DNA of 64,000 nucleotides. Source: Bog-756 sp035949055 (lineage in GTDB: Bacteria; Actinomycetota; Acidimicrobiia; Acidimicrobiales; RAAP-2). Position 1 is the stretch's first letter, and every line of letters begins with the position of its first letter. Positions 25,060 through 33,406 of this stretch are shown in pieces. Under the pieces are notes generated by a model, which saw nothing but the letters and a program-made list of their open reading frames with translations, had not been told where the DNA came from and searched no databases. A program made the position numbers and the translations under genes. The stretch lies in the NCBI GenBank assembly GCA_035949055.1, contig DASZIO010000021.1, positions 1 through 64,000 on the forward strand. Direction: 5' to 3'.

Positions 25060-26227
25060 CCGGTTGGCCGAAGACCGGCCCCCGGGAGGCCCGACGTCGC
25101 TGCGGGTAGCCCTGGTCTGCCCGTACAGCTTGTCCCGTCCCGGCGGTGTCCAGGGACAGGTGGTCGGGCTGGCGCGGGCGCTTGGGCGCCGCGGTCACCG
25201 CGCCACCGTCTTCGCCCCCATCGACGGGGCACGCACGCCACCGGGGGTGGACACGGTGTCGACCGGCCGGTCGGTGCGGCTGCCGGCCAACGGGTCGGTG
25301 GCCCCGGTGACCCGCTCCCTCCCCGCTGTCCTTCGTTCGCTGCGGACACTGCAGTCGGGGGGGTTCGACGTCGCGCACGTGCACGAGCCCTTCGCACCCG
25401 GACTTCCCTACGGGCTGCTGGTCGGGCGGCGGCTGCCGCCCCTGGTGGCCACCTTCCACCGCAGCGGGAATAGTTCGCTCTACACCGCGTTGGGCCCGCT
25501 CGCCCGCCGGCTGGCCCGGCGTCTGGACCTCCGTTGTGCCGTGTCCGACGCGGCCCGTGCCACCGCCGCCGAGGCGCTCGGCGGGACCTACGAGGTCTGT
25601 TTTAACGGGGTCGAGCTCGAGGCGTCCGCCGCGGTAGAGCCTTGGCCGAATGAGCGTCCCACCATCCTCTTCCTCGGCCGCCACGAGGGGCGCAAGGGTC
25701 TGCGAGTGCTGCTCGAGGCGTTCGACCGGCTCGGTGCCCGGGAGGTCGACCTCACTCCCGGTGCCGCGTCTCCGGTGCTGTGGATAGCCGGCGACGGGCC
25801 AGAGACCGAGTCGCTACGCCGTCGGCATCCCGGGTCGGACGACATCCGCTGGCTTGGTGTCCTCTCCGAAGAAGACAAACTCCGTCGGCTGGCGAGTGCC
25901 CGGGTGCTGTGCGCCCCTTCGCTCGGCGGTGAGTCGTTCGGGATTGTGGTGCTGGAAGCCATGGCGGCCCGGACCGTGGCGGTGGCGAGCGACATTCCCG
26001 GGTACCGGGAGGCAGCCGGGGGCCACGCGGTGTTGGTGCCGCCGGGTGACGACCGGGCGCTGGCCGAGACGCTGGCCCGGGTGTTGTCTTCGGGCGCGAA
26101 CGGGCCAGGGGATGATGGCCCCTGGCTGGACGCCGCCGCGGAGTGGGCCTCCCACTGGTCGATGGACCGACTGGCTGGGTGGTACGAGCATCGCTACCGA
26201 TCCGTGGTGGCGGGGCCGGCCCGGTGA
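24998..26227 (+). CDS. pimA: Phosphatidylinositol alpha-mannosyltransferase PimA (GT4)
   Basis: PimA adds the first mannose from GDP-mannose to phosphatidylinositol at the cytoplasmic face. The conserved RVALVCPYSLSRPGGVQGQV, VAHVHEPFAP, VATFHRSGN, TILFLGRHEGRKG and GGESFGIVVLEAMAARTV match PimA. Up to 409 aa. The start is uncertain: ATG 24998 overlaps the GGDEF gene by 62 bases, while TTG 25064 is only 4 bases past its stop and gives a typical length. The acceptor could vary in this lineage, but pgsA and patA upstream support PI. Confidence 0.85.
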   Translation: MMRCTASNGPDAVSAALHRTDRLAEDRPPGGPTSLRVALVCPYSLSRPGGVQGQVVGLARALGRRGHRATVFAPIDGARTPPGVDTVSTGRSVRLPANGSVAPVTRSLPAVLRSLRTLQSGGFDVAHVHEPFAPGLPYGLLVGRRLPPLVATFHRSGNSSLYTALGPLARRLARRLDLRCAVSDAARATAAEALGGTYEVCFNGVELEASAAVEPWPNERPTILFLGRHEGRKGLRVLLEAFDRLGAREVDLTPGAASPVLWIAGDGPETESLRRRHPGSDDIRWLGVLSEEDKLRRLASARVLCAPSLGGESFGIVVLEAMAARTVAVASDIPGYREAAGGHAVLVPPGDDRALAETLARVLSSGANGPGDDGPWLDAAAEWASHWSMDRLAGWYEHRYRSVVAGPAR

Positions 26228-26270
26228 ATGGCGGGGCACGCCCGGTGAAGAGTCCTACACTGCTCCGACG

Positions 26271-27230
26271 ATGAGTGGATCCCGCGGGCGACCCGGCGAG
26301 GCCCCCGACCGTACCGGCAGGGGTCGAAGCCGAAATCAAGGCGGCGGCGGGCGGGAGGCGACCGGAGCCAGGCCGTCGGCCGTGGTCGGAGCGCGGCCAG
26401 ACTCCGGCACCGAGGCGGACGACGAGGCGGGCGGGGACCGGTTGTTCCGGCACAACCGCCACCGGGCCCTCTCCATCGCCGGGCTGGCCGGGCTGGTACC
26501 GGGGGTGGTGGTCGGGGTGGTGCTCGTGGCGGTCGGAATGCCCATCGTGGCCGCCGTGGCCCTGGTGGGGGTGGCCGGGGGAGTCTTCTGGTGGACCTGG
26601 CGTACCGCCCCGACCAGGGTGATCCGGGCCTTGGGGGCCCAGCTGAGCGACGAAGACGAGCACCCCCGGCTCCACAACCTGGTGGACGGGCTGTGCGCTT
26701 CGATGGGGCTGCCCCGCCCGACGATCTTCGTGGTCGGGCACCAGGTGCCCAACGCCATGGCGGTGGGACGCGACCCGTCCACCGCTTCCCTGATCGTGAC
26801 GTCGGCCCTCGATCAGTCGCTTTCCCTGGTGCAGCTGGAAGGGGTCTTGGCCCACGAGCTGGTGCACGTGAAGCGGGACGACACCGTCTTGGCCGGGGTG
26901 GCGGTGGTGGCCATGGCGCCAGTGTCGGTCTTGGTGAGCGTGGCCAGAGCCGCCGACCGGGTGCATGCCATCGTCGGCCCCGGACGCGAATTCTCGGCCG
27001 ACCAGCAAGCCGCCGCGGTGGTGCGTTATCCGCCCGGCGTCGGCTCCGCTCTCGAGGTCATGGTCGAGGGGCCGGCCCCCACAACGCCGTGGCCGCCTGG
27101 AAGAGGCCGGACCGCTGCCCTCACCCGCTGGCTGTGGATCGATCCTTGGGGTGGTCGGCCCGCCGATGGAGAAACCGTGGGGAATCTGGACGACACCCGG
27201 GTGCGGGCCGAGGCTTTGTCCCTGCTCTGA
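26271..27230 (+). CDS. M48-type membrane metallopeptidase (HtpX-like)
   Basis: The 319-aa protein has a disordered charged N-terminus (about 60 residues), two hydrophobic helices (about 65-110), then the zinc motif HELVH in LAHELVHVKRDD and the third ligand in REFSADQQAA (E-x3-D). This is the M48 layout, usually acting on membrane or misfolded proteins. Its stop directly abuts the stop of the opposing MarR gene (27230/27231). No substrate is evident; it follows pimA. Confidence 0.82.
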   Translation: MSGSRGRPGEAPDRTGRGRSRNQGGGGREATGARPSAVVGARPDSGTEADDEAGGDRLFRHNRHRALSIAGLAGLVPGVVVGVVLVAVGMPIVAAVALVGVAGGVFWWTWRTAPTRVIRALGAQLSDEDEHPRLHNLVDGLCASMGLPRPTIFVVGHQVPNAMAVGRDPSTASLIVTSALDQSLSLVQLEGVLAHELVHVKRDDTVLAGVAVVAMAPVSVLVSVARAADRVHAIVGPGREFSADQQAAAVVRYPPGVGSALEVMVEGPAPTTPWPPGRGRTAALTRWLWIDPWGGRPADGETVGNLDDTRVRAEALSLL

Positions 27231-27740
27231 TCACCCGCCGCCGTCGCAGATCTCGGTGTCCTCGGGCGTGAGTCCCCATTCCGCGCCGCGGTCGTAGAGG
27301 TGGTCCCGCAGGCGGCGGAGCAATGATGCCAGCGTCGCCTCCTCCTCCGAGGTGAACAGATCGCTGAGCACCTCGTTCACGTGGGCGACGTGATCCGGGA
27401 TGGCCCGGTCCATGAGCTCCTGGCCCGCCGGGGTGAGCACGGCGAAAGCACCCCGGCGGTCCTCGGGACAAGTCCGCCGGTCGACCAGCCCCTGCTGGTT
27501 CAGGCGGTCGACCGAGCGGGTCAGCCCGCTCGGGGTCAACGAGGTCTGAGCGGCCAGCTCGCTCATCCGTAGCTCGCCACCTGGGGTCCGGGCCAGCCGG
27601 ATGAGGACGTCGAAGGACTGGTTGGAGAGCGAGCGCTCTGCCTCCAGGCGGCGCTCGAACACCCGCCGCAGACCGGCGGCCGACTCGAAGAGGAGCCCGA
27701 CCGTCGTGAGCCGTTCGTCATCGGAAGCCGTTCGTTGCAT
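27231..27740 (-). CDS. MarR-family transcriptional regulator
   Basis: The 169-aa protein has a winged helix: RMSELAAQTSLTPSGLTRSV is the HTH, with RLNQQGLVDRRTCPEDRRGA forming the wing, flanked by dimerisation helices. It is divergent from the YceI gene, and the gap holds inverted repeats on a promoter, so it probably represses YceI and itself. The signal is unknown; many MarR proteins respond to oxidants or small aromatics. Confidence 0.85.
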   Translation of the reverse strand: MQRTASDDERLTTVGLLFESAAGLRRVFERRLEAERSLSNQSFDVLIRLARTPGGELRMSELAAQTSLTPSGLTRSVDRLNQQGLVDRRTCPEDRRGAFAVLTPAGQELMDRAIPDHVAHVNEVLSDLFTSEEEATLASLLRRLRDHLYDRGAEWGLTPEDTEICDGGG

Positions 27741-27750
27741 ACCGCCATGT

Positions 27751-27816
27751 TACAGGAAAACCGGGAATTAGTTGCCACCGCAAATAGTTTCCTGTATAGT
27801 TGTTTATACAAACAAC
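27751..27816 (+). promoter_or_regulatory. YceI promoter with two inverted repeats (likely MarR operators)
   Basis: TTGCCA (27772-27777), a 17-bp spacer and TATAGT (27795-27800) form a near-consensus sigma-70-like promoter. TACAGGAAA (27751-27759) and TTTCCTGTA (27788-27796) are a perfect 9-bp inverted pair that brackets the -35 region. GTTGTTT (27799-27805) and AAACAAC (27810-27816) form a second dyad with a 4-base spacer just past -10. The arrangement fits repression or looping by the divergent MarR protein. Confidence 0.65.
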
Positions 27817-27864
27817 GAGTCCCGGCGCAGTTCCGGGCCGGGATCGAGGACAAGGAGAACGAAG

Positions 27865-28443
27865 ATGACAGTACAGACAGAAGTGGTCACGAGGACGGTG
27901 GACGGCGTCGAAGTGCCGCCGGCGGGGAAGTACGCAATCGACCCGATCCATACGGACATCGGCTTCACCGTGCGTCATATGGCTGTGTCCAAGGTGAGGG
28001 GCCGGTTCGACACCTTCGAAGGGGCACTCGACATCGCCGAGGACCCAGCCGACTCGAGGGTATCGGTGACCATCGACGCCGGAAGCGTCGACACGCGGGA
28101 CGAGACGCGGGACAACCACCTCCGGACCAATGACTTCTTCGATGTGGAGAACCACCCCACGTGGAAGTTCGAGAGCACCGCGGTCCATAGTGTGGGCTCG
28201 ACGGAATGGAAGGTGGACGGGGACCTGAGCATCCGCGGGGTGACCCGGCCGGTGACACTGGACGTCTCCCTCGAGGGCGTGGTGAAGGACCCATACGGCA
28301 ACCTCCGGGTGGGCTTCAGCGCCTCGACATCCATCGACCGTGACGACTACGGCGTCTCGTTCGGCGCGGTGATGGAGGCGGGGGGGCTGGTCGTGGCCAA
28401 GAAGGTCGACATCCACATCGAGGCCGAGGCGGTCCTCCAGTAG
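27865..28443 (+). CDS. YceI-family lipid-binding protein
   Basis: The 192-aa protein has the YceI lipocalin-like pattern: DPIHTDIGFTVRHMAVSKVR with GRFDTFEGAL, then NDFFDVENHPTWKFES and a DGDLSIRGVTRPVTLDVSL segment. YceI proteins bind isoprenoid-type lipids such as polyprenyl chains; no signal peptide is seen, so this one is probably cytoplasmic. ATG 27865 follows CAAGGAGAACGAAG. A 14-bp direct repeat GGTCCTCCAGTAGG (28431 and 28457) covers its stop codon. Control by the divergent MarR regulator is likely. Confidence 0.87.
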   Translation: MTVQTEVVTRTVDGVEVPPAGKYAIDPIHTDIGFTVRHMAVSKVRGRFDTFEGALDIAEDPADSRVSVTIDAGSVDTRDETRDNHLRTNDFFDVENHPTWKFESTAVHSVGSTEWKVDGDLSIRGVTRPVTLDVSLEGVVKDPYGNLRVGFSASTSIDRDDYGVSFGAVMEAGGLVVAKKVDIHIEAEAVLQ

Positions 28444-28570
28444 GCGGCGAGGTGGTGGTCCTCCAGTAGGAGGTCGGGCGCTTGCCCCCCGGCGCTGGAG
28501 AGAGTTCGGCAATAGCGGCATCGGTCCTGGCCCCGGCGGGCGACTCGATGGCCGGGAGTAGGATGCGGGC

Positions 28571-29500
28571 ATGGCTGAACCCGTGGTCAGGCCTCCTGAT
28601 GTCGAGTCACCCGCCGGCGACGGTCGTGCGACGGGCACCATCACCGTGAAGCGCGGCTTGGCCGAGATGTTGCGGGGCGGCGTGATCATGGACGTGGTGG
28701 ACGGCGAGCAGGCGAGGGTGGCCGAGGACGCCGGTGCCGTGGCGGTCATGGCGCTTGAACGGGTGCCGGCCGACATCCGTCGGGACGGCGGGGTCGCCCG
28801 GATGAGTGATCCGGCCCTCATCGAGGGGATCAAAAGCTCGGTGACCGTGCCGGTCATGGCCAAGGCGCGCATCGGGCACTTCGCAGAAGCGCAGGTGCTG
28901 GCGTCGCTCGGTGTCGACTACATCGACGAGAGCGAGGTCCTCACCCCGGCGGATGAGGCGTACCACATCGACAAATGGGGATTCGTCGTTCCGTTCGTGT
29001 GCGGGGCCACCAATCTCGGAGAGGCGCTGCGACGCATCTCCGAGGGAGCGGCGATGATCCGGTCCAAAGGGGAGGCCGGCACCGGCAACATCGTCGAGGC
29101 CGTCCGGCATCTGCGGTCGATCCTGGGGGACATCCGGAGAGTGGCCGAAGCCGACTCGGCCGAGCGGTACGGGTGGGCCAAGGACCTGGCGGCCCCCATC
29201 GGCCTGGTGCAGGAGATCGCCTCGACCGGCCGTCTTCCCGTCCCCCTGTTCTGCGCCGGCGGAATCGCCACGCCGGCGGACGCCTCGTTGGTCATGCAGC
29301 TGGGTGCCGAGGCGGTGTTCGTCGGTTCGGGCATCTTCAAGAGCGCCGACCCGTCCCGCATGGCTCGGGCCATCGTGGAGGCCACCGCCCACTTCGCCGA
29401 TGCCGACCTGGTGGCCAAGGTGTCCACCGGGCTGGGGGCGCCCATGGCGGGGCAGGAGATGGGCACGCTCGGCGTCCACCTGGCCGAGCGTGGTTGGTGA
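28571..29500 (+). CDS. pdxS: Pyridoxal 5'-phosphate synthase lyase subunit PdxS
   Basis: PdxS makes PLP from ribose 5-phosphate, glyceraldehyde 3-phosphate and ammonia supplied by PdxT. The 309-aa protein has the catalytic lysines Lys98 (VPVMAKARIGH) and Lys166 (MIRSKGEAGTGN), MDVV and the phosphate site FCAGGIATPADASLVMQLGA. An N-terminal tail of about 20 residues before the family start is extra. It is followed 36 bp later by pdxT. Confidence 0.96.
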   Translation: MAEPVVRPPDVESPAGDGRATGTITVKRGLAEMLRGGVIMDVVDGEQARVAEDAGAVAVMALERVPADIRRDGGVARMSDPALIEGIKSSVTVPVMAKARIGHFAEAQVLASLGVDYIDESEVLTPADEAYHIDKWGFVVPFVCGATNLGEALRRISEGAAMIRSKGEAGTGNIVEAVRHLRSILGDIRRVAEADSAERYGWAKDLAAPIGLVQEIASTGRLPVPLFCAGGIATPADASLVMQLGAEAVFVGSGIFKSADPSRMARAIVEATAHFADADLVAKVSTGLGAPMAGQEMGTLGVHLAERGW

Positions 29501-29536
29501 CCCGAGCCCGGACCTGCTCGGCCCGGGAGGCCGGCG

Positions 29537-30157
29537 ATGACCGTGGGGGTCCTCGCCCTCCAGGGTGACGTCCGCGAACACACGGCCGCGCTCGCCGACC
29601 TCGGAGAGCCCGTGCGTGCGATCCGGGCCCCGGACGACCTGGCGGGACTGGACGGGCTCGTCATCCCGGGCGGTGAGTCGACGACCCTGTCGATGCTCAT
29701 CCAGTCGGCCGGGCTGTTCGAGCCCCTGGCCGATTTGCTCGGTGGCGGGCTGCCCGTGTTCGGCACCTGCGCCGGCATGATCCTGCTGGCTGACGAGCTG
29801 CTCGCGGGGCGGAGCGACCAGCAGGGCTTCGGCCTGATCGATTTGACCGTCCGCCGCAACGGCTACGGGCGTCAGGTCGCGTCGTTCGAGTGCGACCTGG
29901 AGGTCGTCGGGCTGGGGGACGAGGCGGTGCACGCCGTGTTCATCCGCGCTCCGGTCGTAGAGCGGGCTGGACCCTGTGTCGACGTGCTGTCCCGCCTGCC
30001 GACGGACCGGGGCGGGGCCGGGATGCATGGACGTGGATCGGAGCCGGTCGTCTGTCGCCAGGGATCCGTGTTGGTGACGTCGTTCCATCCGGAATTGACC
30101 GGTGACCGTAGGCTCCACCGGCTGTTCGTGGAGATGACCAAGGTAGAGAGGCGCTAG
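29537..30157 (+). CDS. pdxT: Glutaminase subunit PdxT of pyridoxal phosphate synthase
   Basis: PdxT splits glutamine to feed ammonia into PdxS. The 206-aa class I amidotransferase has GVLALQGD, the IPGGESTT loop, the nucleophile Cys78 in FGTCAGM and the His/Glu pair in SFHPELTGD. Just two bases separate its stop from the yebC start, so the two are probably co-translated. Confidence 0.94.
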   Translation: MTVGVLALQGDVREHTAALADLGEPVRAIRAPDDLAGLDGLVIPGGESTTLSMLIQSAGLFEPLADLLGGGLPVFGTCAGMILLADELLAGRSDQQGFGLIDLTVRRNGYGRQVASFECDLEVVGLGDEAVHAVFIRAPVVERAGPCVDVLSRLPTDRGGAGMHGRGSEPVVCRQGSVLVTSFHPELTGDRRLHRLFVEMTKVERR

Positions 30158-30159
30158 AC

Positions 30160-30909
30160 GTGTCGGGACATTCCAAGTGGGCGACGACCAAGTACCGGAA
30201 GGGAGCCCAGGACTCGGCCCGGGCCAAGGTGTTCGCCAAGATCATCCGCCAGATCGAGGTGGCGGCCCGGGAGGGCGGCAGCGACATGGCGGCCAACGCC
30301 AGCCTGCGCACCATGTACGCCAAAGCCCGCGACGCCTCGGTCCCGACCGACACCATCGAGCGCGCCATCAAGCGCGGTTCCGGCGAGCTCGAGGGCGTGC
30401 GCTACGAGTCGATCTCGTACGAGGGGTACGCCCCCGCCGGCGTGGCTGTGATCGTCGAGTGCCTCTCGGACAACCGCAACCGGACTGGCGCGGAGATCCG
30501 CAACCTGTTCAACAAGAACGGCGGCACCATGGCCGAACCCGGCGCGGTCAGCTGGCAGTTCGAGCGCAAGGGGGTCATCGACCTGCCGCAGAGCCTGGAC
30601 GAGGAAAGAGTGCTCGAGGTGGTCATGGAGGCCGGTGCCGAGGACCTGACCGACGAGGGCGACCGATGGTTGGTGACCACCGCTCCCAGCGATCTGACCG
30701 CCGTCCGCGGCGCACTGGAGGCGGCCGGCCTCCAACCGGCGGCGACCGAGCTGTCCATGGTCCCGACCACGTCGGTCGAGGTCACGTCGGAGTCGGAGTC
30801 GAAGCGCATACTGCGCCTCATCGAGGCCCTCGAGGACCACGACGACGTGCAGAACGTCTATGCCAATTTCGACATCCCCGACGCGGTGATGGCGGCCTAC
30901 AACGGCTGA
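30160..30909 (+). CDS. yebC: YebC/TACO1-family protein
   Basis: The 249-aa protein has the family start SGHSKWATTKYRKGAQDSAR, and the three-domain pattern including YEGYAPAGVAVIVECLSDNR and NKNGGTMAEPGAVSWQF. YebC proteins were long called transcription regulators; bacterial and mitochondrial members are now linked to translation of proline-rich stretches. It is at the usual actinobacterial place upstream of ruvC. Confidence 0.93.
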   Translation: MSGHSKWATTKYRKGAQDSARAKVFAKIIRQIEVAAREGGSDMAANASLRTMYAKARDASVPTDTIERAIKRGSGELEGVRYESISYEGYAPAGVAVIVECLSDNRNRTGAEIRNLFNKNGGTMAEPGAVSWQFERKGVIDLPQSLDEERVLEVVMEAGAEDLTDEGDRWLVTTAPSDLTAVRGALEAAGLQPAATELSMVPTTSVEVTSESESKRILRLIEALEDHDDVQNVYANFDIPDAVMAAYNG

Positions 30910-30980
30910 CCACCGGCCCCCGATTCGGCCGCCCCGGGGGATCCCCGCCGACGGTTGCCGCCGGCGATAGTGTCGAACGC

Positions 30981-31490
30981 ATGTTCGTCCTGGGTGTCGA
31001 CCCCGGCCTGTCGCGTTGCGGCTACGGGGTGGTGACCCGTCGGCCGGGTGGCCTCGCGGCCGCGGCCGGTGGTGTGATCGCCACCGACCCGTCGGCCCCC
31101 TTGCCCGAACGGCTGTCCACCCTCTACGAGGAGCTGGTGGGCCTGGTCGGCGAGTTCCGACCGGAGGCTGTCGTGGTCGAGAGGGTGTTCTTCCAGGTCA
31201 ACGCCCATACCGCCATGGCCACCGGCCAGGCTGCCGGCGTCGCCCTGGTAGCTGCCGCCCAGTCGGGATGCGCAGTGGCCCAGTACACCGCCAACGAGGT
31301 CAAGCAGGCCCTGGTCGGGTACGGGGGCGCCACCAAGGAACAGGTCCAGCGCATGGTGGCCTCGGTGCTGCACCTGCCCGAGCCCCCTCGACCGCCCGAC
31401 GTGGCCGATGCCCTGGCCCTGGCGGCCTGCCATCTGACCTCGGAGCCGTTGCGGCGAGCGGTGGCCACGGCCACGGGAGGGACGCGGTGA
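30981..31490 (+). CDS. ruvC: Holliday junction endonuclease RuvC
   Basis: RuvC cuts Holliday junctions as a dimer with RuvAB. The 169-aa protein shows all four acidic residues: Asp7 (GVDPGLSRCGYG), Glu67 (VVVERVFF), Asp140 and Asp143 (PPDVADALALA). The gene is short of other frames and starts at ATG 30981. Its stop overlaps the ruvA GTG by GTGA. Confidence 0.95.
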   Translation: MFVLGVDPGLSRCGYGVVTRRPGGLAAAAGGVIATDPSAPLPERLSTLYEELVGLVGEFRPEAVVVERVFFQVNAHTAMATGQAAGVALVAAAQSGCAVAQYTANEVKQALVGYGGATKEQVQRMVASVLHLPEPPRPPDVADALALAACHLTSEPLRRAVATATGGTR

Positions 31491-32074
31491 TCGGCTCGCT
31501 GCGCGGCGCGCTCCTGGACCGCCCGGGGCCGGGGGAGGTCATCATCGATGTCGGCGGGGTCGGCTACCGCGTGTCCATACCAACCTCTTTGTCAGCGTCC
31601 CTCGGGGGCCACGGGAGCGACGTGTTCGTCCACGTGCACACCCACGTCCGCGAGGATGCGATCGTGCTGTACGGGTTCGCCCACGCCGACGAGCGCCGCT
31701 GCTTCGAGGCGCTGCTCGGAGCGCACGGTGTGGGGCCCGCGCTGGCCTTGTCGATCCTCTCGTCGATGTCCCCTGCCGCCCTCTCCACCGCGGTGTTGGA
31801 GGACGACGCGGACGCCCTGTGCCTGGTGCCGGGGGTCGGGAAGAAGACGGCCGCCCGGCTGATGCTCGAGCTGAAGGCGCGACTCGACCTGCCCACCCTC
31901 GGGGGAGGGATCGAGGACCAGGGTGGTTCGCCCCGCGGTGAGGTCCGGGCGGCACTTGTCGGGCTCGGGTACGGGCCTGACGAGATACGTGACGTGCTCG
32001 ATTCGGTGGACGACGATGGATCGGTGGAGGAGATGGTGCGCTCGGCCCTGCGCGAACTGGCCCGGAACCGATGA
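31487..32074 (+). CDS. ruvA: Holliday junction branch-migration protein RuvA
   Basis: RuvA binds the four-way junction and loads RuvB. The 195-aa protein has the N-terminal OB fold (MIGSLRGALLD, YRVSIPTSL), two helix-hairpin-helix motifs (LLGAHGVGPALALSILSSMS, LCLVPGVGKKTAARLMLELK) and a C-terminal RuvB-contacting domain. Start is GTG 31487 inside the ruvC stop; it overlaps ruvB by ATGA. Confidence 0.95.
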   Translation: MIGSLRGALLDRPGPGEVIIDVGGVGYRVSIPTSLSASLGGHGSDVFVHVHTHVREDAIVLYGFAHADERRCFEALLGAHGVGPALALSILSSMSPAALSTAVLEDDADALCLVPGVGKKTAARLMLELKARLDLPTLGGGIEDQGGSPRGEVRAALVGLGYGPDEIRDVLDSVDDDGSVEEMVRSALRELARNR

Positions 32075-33156
32075 GCGCCGGGGCCAGGCGCGAGGTGCTG
32101 GGCCGCGACAGCCCGGAGAGCCTCGAGGTGGACCGCCCGGCGCCCGACGGCCTGCGTGACGTCGACCCCGAGGTCGCCCCGGCCGAGGAAGCCGAGGACG
32201 CCGGTCTCCGACCCCGGACCCTGGCTGAGTTCATCGGCCAGGGCCAGCTCACCGAGCATCTGCGGATCGTCATCGAGGCGGCGCGCAAACGCCAGCAGCC
32301 GGTGGACCATCTGCTGTTCGCCGGCCCACCCGGGCTCGGGAAGACGTCGCTGGCCGGCATCGTCGCCGCCGAGATGGGAGTGGGACTCCGGGTGACGGCG
32401 GGACCGGTCCTGGTGAGGACGGGTGACCTGGCCGCCCTCCTGACCGACCTTCAGGAGGGGGACGTGCTGTTCATTGACGAGATCCACCGACTCCACCGGT
32501 CGGTGGAGGAGATCCTCTACCCGGCCATGGAGGACTTCAAGCTCGACATCCTCATCGGCAAAGGGCCGACGGCCCGCAGCATCCGCCTCGACCTACCCCG
32601 CTTCAGCCTGGTGGGTGCCACGACTCGTACCGGGCTGGTGGCGGGTCCGCTCCGCGACCGATTCGGATTTGTGGGGCGGCTCGACCACTATGACGTGGCC
32701 GAGTTGCAGGCCATCGTCCTGCGGTCGGCCTCCATCCTCGGCGTGCCGGTCGACGCGGAAGGCGCCCGTCGGATCGCCGAGCGGTCCCGCGGTACGCCGC
32801 GCATCGCCAACCGCTTGCTCCGGAGGGTGAGGGACTACGTCGAGGTGCGGGCCGAGGGGACCATCACCTCGACCGCCGCGGTCGACGGCCTCGAAGTCTT
32901 CGGCGTCGACGAGCTGGGCCTCGACAAGGTCGATCGCGCCATTCTCGACGTGCTCTGCCGACGGTTCGCCGGTCGCGCCGTCGGGCTCACCACCCTCGCT
33001 CAGTGCGTGGGGGAGGAGCCCGACACCATCGAGGACGCATACGAGCCGTACCTGCTCCAGCAGGGCCTGGTGCAACGCACCACCCGCGGCCGGGTGGCCG
33101 CCCCGCGGGCCTGGGCCCATCTCGGTCTTACCCCTGTCGCGAACACCTTGCTCTGA
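32071..33156 (+). CDS. ruvB: Holliday junction ATPase RuvB
   Basis: RuvB is the hexameric motor of branch migration. The 361-aa protein has Walker A GPPGLGKT, Walker B DEIHRL, sensor 1 GATTRTG, the arginine finger region PLRDRFGF and a C-terminal winged helix. The N-terminus carries an extra 40-odd charged residues before LRPRTLAEFIGQ. It begins in an ATGA overlap with ruvA. Confidence 0.95.
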   Translation: MSAGARREVLGRDSPESLEVDRPAPDGLRDVDPEVAPAEEAEDAGLRPRTLAEFIGQGQLTEHLRIVIEAARKRQQPVDHLLFAGPPGLGKTSLAGIVAAEMGVGLRVTAGPVLVRTGDLAALLTDLQEGDVLFIDEIHRLHRSVEEILYPAMEDFKLDILIGKGPTARSIRLDLPRFSLVGATTRTGLVAGPLRDRFGFVGRLDHYDVAELQAIVLRSASILGVPVDAEGARRIAERSRGTPRIANRLLRRVRDYVEVRAEGTITSTAAVDGLEVFGVDELGLDKVDRAILDVLCRRFAGRAVGLTTLAQCVGEEPDTIEDAYEPYLLQQGLVQRTTRGRVAAPRAWAHLGLTPVANTLL

Positions 33157-33192
33157 CCCGGGCCCGGGAACCCAGGGGGGCGGTCCGGCGGA

Positions 33193-33244
33193 CAGCCCAG
33201 GACGCCAGCCCAGGACGCCAGCCCAGGATGCCAGCCCAGGACGC
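33193..33244. repeat. Four tandem 13-bp repeats between ruvB and queA
   Basis: CAGCCCAGGACGC is repeated at 33193, 33206, 33219 (one change, GATGC) and 33232. The array is the main content of the 250-bp gap. It is a simple minisatellite, prone to copy-number change; no function is evident. Confidence 0.7.
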
Positions 33245-33406
33245 GGTGACGACGAGGTGGCCCGTCCTTGACGCCGTTCGAACCCATACGTGGGCCAGGT
33301 GGGAGCCGTTGCCCGGTCTGCCACCATGGTGTCCGTGTCCGAGCTCAGGTGCGACCGGCCCGAAGGTGCGGGCGAGCCGAAGGACAGGCCGGCCGCAGGT
33401 GTCCCG

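Noticed and set aside
33260..33290. CGTTCGAACCC word resembling a tRNA T-arm
   Set aside because: No acceptor, D-arm or anticodon stem can be folded around it; a chance match.
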